Origin: Hemerocallis citrina
Taxonomy: Eukaryota; Streptophyta; Magnoliopsida; Asparagales; Asphodelaceae
Direction: 5' to 3'
Assembly (NCBI GenBank): GCA_017893485.1
Contig: CM030367.1
Span: 141,873,089-141,937,088 of the forward strand
Length of the DNA: 64,000 nt
Shown: one piece after another, positions 60,150 through 64,000 of the stretch
Layout: every line of letters begins with the position of its first letter
Position numbering within the stretch: position 1 is the stretch's first letter
The notes under the pieces: generated by a model
What the model was told of the DNA's origin: nothing
The model's input: only the letters and a program-made list of their open reading frames with translations
Databases searched by the model: none
Position numbers and translations under genes: made by a program

Positions 60150-60900
60150 GAAATGTTCTAGGAATGATGAAAATATGAAATGCTTTAGGAACGGATGATA
60201 TATTCATTGAAATTTGGAAGTGTCTTGGGGATGTAGGAGTGAGTTGGCTAACAAAATTATTTAATAAAATTTTAAGAACTAATAAGATACCCGATGAATG
60301 GAGAAAGAGTATTTTAGTACCTATATATAAAAATAAAGGAGACATACAAAGTTGTTCCAACTACCAAGAAATTAAATTAATGAGTCATACGATAAAAATT
60401 TGGGAGATAGTGATCGAATATAGACTGAGACTAGCAAATACAATGTCTGAGAATCAGTTTGAATTTATGCATGTGTCAACAATGTAAGCAATTTATGTAT
60501 TGAGGAGACTTATAGAAAAATATAGGGAGAATAAGAAAGATCTACATATGATTTTTATAGATTTAGAAAAAGTTTATAATAAACTCCCTAGAGATATAGT
60601 ATAGTGGATGTTAAATAATACAAGAGTAACTATTCGGTATATTGTGGTAATTAAGGTTATGTATGAAGGGGCAACGACCACAATTAGAATAATTACAGGA
60701 GAGATTAGTGATTTTCCTATTATAGTAGGTTTACACCAAGGTTCGGCTTTAAGTCCATACATCTTTATTTTGGTTATGGATGAATTGGCGTGAGGAATAC
60801 AAGATAAGGTACCTTGCTGTATGCTTTTTGCCGATGACGTTGTCTTAGTGGACGAGACTAGAGCAGGAGTCAATTAAAATTATGGAGAGAAACTTTGGAA
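60150..60900 (+). pseudogene. LINE reverse-transcriptase fragment (RTE-like)
   Basis: The plus strand encodes pieces of a non-LTR RT: NKIPDEWRKSILVPIYKNKG, a NY-EIKLMSHT-KIWE block, FIDLEKVYNKLPR, GLHQGSALSPYIFILVMDEL and FADDVVLVDETR with its catalytic pair. Stops (for example 60484, 60602 and 60791) and shifts break it. No endonuclease or tail is present, so it is truncated at both ends. The motif spelling resembles the plant RTE-type group more than the L1 element at 37190. Confidence 0.8.
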
Positions 60901-60994
60901 GCTAAATTAAAATTATCGTTGTTATTCACTTCCTTCTTTTTCTGGTGTTACCACTGCTTTGTTCCTTTCCCTTTAACTCTCTGTTTTGTTATTT

Positions 60995-61140
60995 CCCAAG
61001 TTTGTTTTTGTCTTGTTCTATGTACCGCCTAAGCAAATTTCGAGGACGAAATTTTGTTGTAAGGTGGGTAGGATTTGTAACCCATATTTTCCGTATATAT
61101 ATGTATTTTCTGTGTATTTTCTATTTTTAAAATTTTTGAC
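60995..61140 (+). mobile_element. 3' end of a chromovirus: pol tail, PPT and LTR start
   Basis: TTTCGAGGACGAAATTTTG (pol end of chromoviruses) is followed by the PPT AAGGTGGGTAGGATT (61061-61075) and an LTR start TGTAACCCATATTTTCCG (61076). The LTR breaks off about 65 bp later, where Tat sequence begins. The start resembles those of the three solo LTRs and supports their family and orientation. Confidence 0.65.
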
Positions 61141-61144
61141 AGGA

Positions 61145-64000
61145 GTTAGTTATGCTCGGAGCCCGTCGAAAAGTTGGAGGAGATTCCCTTTTCCGGGGAG
61201 GACAAATCTAAATGGTTCTGAGTGAGCCAGTCTCTCGCTCCAGACCTAAAGCTGGCCATTATCGATTGCATCCGTCGGAATGTTGACCTCTTCAATTGAA
61301 CACTCTCTGATATATCGGGGATTTCAGAGGACCTCATCATGGACAAACTAAGCGTCCACCCAGACTCAAAGCCAGTCCAACAAAAGTGTCGTAAGTTTGC
61401 CCCTGACAAGCAACACGCGATAAAGGAAGAAGTGGACAAGCCTCTCTCGGCTCGATTCATGCAGGAGGTCAACTACCCAGAGTGGTTGGCAAATGTTGTG
61501 ATGGTGAAGAAACCAAACGGAAACTGGAGGATCTGTATAGACTTTATAGACCTCAACAAGGCCTGTCCTAAAGATCCTTTTCCCCTCCCGAGCATCGTCG
61601 CCCTGATAGATGCGACCTCGGGTCATGACCTGCTAAGTTTCATGAACGCCTTTTCGGGCTACAACCAGATCAGAATGTTTTCTCCAGAGTCCCCAAGACC
61701 GCCTTTGTGACCGACCAAGGCCTCTATTGCTACCGGGTAATGCTCTTCGGACTGAAGAACGCTGGTGCCACCTACCAAAGGCTCGTTAATTGGGTCTTTA
61801 AAGAACAGATAGGCCGAAATATTGAGGTATATGTCAGCGGTATGCTCGTCAAAAGTTGCAGGGGACAGGATCACGTCAGTGATCTCGAGGAGGCTTTCGG
61901 GGTCCTACGATCCCACAATATGAGACTTAACCCTCCAAATGTGCCTTCGGCGTCAGCTCGAGGAAGTTTCTAAGATTCTTGGTCAGCCGGTGAGGCATTG
62001 AGGTGAACCTCAAAAGGATTCAGGCCATACTGGACATGGCCCCTTCAAGAAATATCAAAGAAGTCTAACAGCTCACGGATCGACTAGCGGCCATTGGCTG
62101 TTTCCTCTCCAAGTCCGGAGAAAAGTCGCTCCCATTCTTCGAAGCCCTCCAGGGGGTGAAAAGCTTTGAGTGGGGAGGTCCTCAATAGTAGGCTTTTGAT
62201 CAGCTGAAGTCCTACCTAGTCAATCCCCCACTCCTTTGCAAACCAAAGCCGGATAAGTCCATCTTTCTCTATTTGGCTGCTTTAGAACACGTGCTCAGCG
62301 CCGTACTAGTTAAGGAGGAAGATGGGGTCCAGAAGCCCGTCTATTATGTCAGCAAAGTCCTGCATGACACTGAAATTCAATACACCAGGATGGATAAGGT
62401 CGCATGCATTGGTGATGGCCGCTGAAAAACTCCGACCATACTTTCAAGCCCACTGCATCCAAGTCCTTACAGATCAGCCTATCAAGATGGTCCTAAAAAA
62501 ACCAGAGAACTTGAGCTGCTTGATTAAGTGGTCAATCGAGCTGAGCTAGCATCACATCAGCTACCAACCTAGGACCGCCATCAAAGGGCAAAGTCCTCGC
62601 AAAATTCATCATAGAATGTACCATTCCTGAAGCGTCTGAACTCCAAGTGGACAAACCATCTTGGGAGATCTATGTCGATGGATCATCTTGCAAGGGTGGA
62701 AGTGGAGCTGGCATCCTACTCAGGGGCCCCGATGACTTCGTCCTTCAGTATTCCCTACATCTCAATTTTCATGTCTCTAACAACGAGGCGGAATACGAAG
62801 CGATGATCGTCAGGCTCGTGCTGGCCCACAAGGTGAGGACGAGACGAGTTAGGGCCTTCATTGACTCTCAGCTCATGGTCAATCAGATTTTTGGGGGTTA
62901 TGAATCTCGTGATGCTCGGATGATCCAATACTTGGTACGCGTCAGACAACTCTTAACAGTCTTCGAGGGCGCCATTATCGAGTGCATTCCGAGGGAACAA
63001 AATGGCCAGGCCGATGCCTTGTCCAAGCTCGCCTTGTCATCCTTCGAGGGCCTAGACCACACTGCCCTCGTCGAGATCCTCCTCAAGCCTAGCATCGAGA
63101 ACCTGAGGTCCTTTGCCTCAACCTAGACATTTAAGCGGATACTTCGATGGATCCCGACCGAATGTTCTTGACAGATGATGAACTCCCACTAGACCCCGCC
63201 GAAGCCAGGAATATAAGAATTTGATCAGAACGATTCACATTGATCGACAATGTACTCTTCAAGTGCTCATACACTAAGGTGGACGGGAGACCATATCTCC
63301 AATGTCTGAGTCCCGATGAAGCCAAGTATGCGTTGGAAGAACTGCAATATGGAATTGGGGGTTTCCATATGGGTAGCAGGTTGCTCATAAGGAAAGTGCT
63401 CAACCACAGGTACAATTGGCCGACTATACTGCAAGACGCCCATGATCTTATGGAAAAATGCAGCCTCTGCCAAAGATTCTCTTCGATCAGGTGCATGCCA
63501 TAAGCTAAACTCAAGTCAATTGCGTGTTTGGCCCCCTTTGCCATGTGGGGGATGGATCTAGTTGGCCCATTCTTGAAGGCTACGGGCCAGATGCGATTCC
63601 TCATTGTGGCCATCGACTACTTCACTAAGTGGATCAAGGCAGAACCCTTGGCCACAATCACTGAACATCAAGCCCAGCATTTTTTTTGGAAACACATCAT
63701 TTTTCAATTCGGGATCCCTCTTGTGCTCATCACCGATAACGGAACTTAATTCACTAGAAAAAAATTCTAAAAGTTCTGCATAAACCTTGGGGTACAGCAG
63801 CGGTTATCATCAATATTCCATCTCCAGTCAAACGACCAAGCTGAAAATGCCAACCGCCAAATTCTTGAAGGTCTCAAAAAATTGTTGGACAAATCTCCCA
63901 AGGGATTGTGGGTCGATGAATTACGTGACCTTTGGTCGTATCGAACAATTAAGAGGATCCCCACGGGCGAGTCCCCATTCAACCCGACATATGGGACAAA
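61145..64000 (+). pseudogene. Second Tat-lineage pol, degraded, running off the window
   Basis: Lacks LTR, gag and most of the protease; begins in the protease-RT linker. RT keeps GNWRICIDFIDLNKACPKD and FGLKNAGATYQR, but the catalytic box reads YVSGMLVKS, so both aspartates are lost. A frameshift lies near 61685, others near 61960-62400. The archaeal-type RNase H (62647-63126) is open and keeps EIYVDGSSCKGGSGAGILL and SNNEAEYEAMI. Integrase follows with FHMGS, KCSLCQR, WGMDLVGPF and ITDNGT, then stops. It is clearly older than the Tat copy at 23552, which has the same domain order on the other strand. Confidence 0.88.

Overview
This is nuclear DNA of a flowering plant. The evidence is split genes with GT-AG introns, an importin-alpha gene, and plant-specific repeats: Tat-type and chromovirus Ty3/gypsy elements, copia LTRs, L1-like LINEs, MULE, hAT and Harbinger MITEs, and an integrated caulimovirid (pararetrovirus). 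The species cannot be fixed from the sequence. Only two ordinary host genes are secure: the 3' part of an importin-alpha gene (73-9737, +) and a small proline-rich, probably GPI-anchored wall protein (17292-17789, -). Almost everything else is mobile DNA, much of it nested.

Layout. 1-11450: importin-alpha exons; one 8.3 kb intron holds a hAT-type element (8-bp target duplication) that contains a Harbinger-type MITE (TAA duplication) that contains a 3.3 kb solo LTR. 12812-15852: LINE-like retroposon with a 12-bp duplication, itself hit by a copia solo LTR. 16158-17057: foldback element full of palindromes. 17292-17789: proline-rich gene. 18145-23551 and 35901-36075: decayed endogenous pararetrovirus (protease, RT, RNase H, transactivator, promoter, acidic ORF, tRNA-Met primer site, coat-protein zinc knuckle), split next to its primer site by a 12.3 kb Tat-lineage retrotransposon (23552-35895, duplication CCATC). 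36265-37187: Pack-MULE-like element. About 37190-45130: near full-length L1-like LINE (-). 45130-48135: A/T-rich DNA with a possible 5' exon and a small hAT MITE. 48140-56968: non-autonomous copia-like element (-) carrying an arabinogalactan-protein-like piece and disrupted by two chromovirus-type solo LTRs. 57677-57868: possible Helitron. 60150-64000: LINE-RT fragment, chromovirus 3' end, and a second, degraded Tat polyprotein running off the window.

The most striking object is the Tat element. Its LTRs are about 98% identical. On the strand opposite to gag-pol it carries a four-exon gene whose GT-AG junctions join exactly into an 849-codon frame, with a TATA box upstream and AATAAA signals downstream. 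It is therefore a two-directional retrotransposon. gag-pol is disabled by two amber codons and two short homopolymer frameshifts, while the opposite-strand gene is intact.
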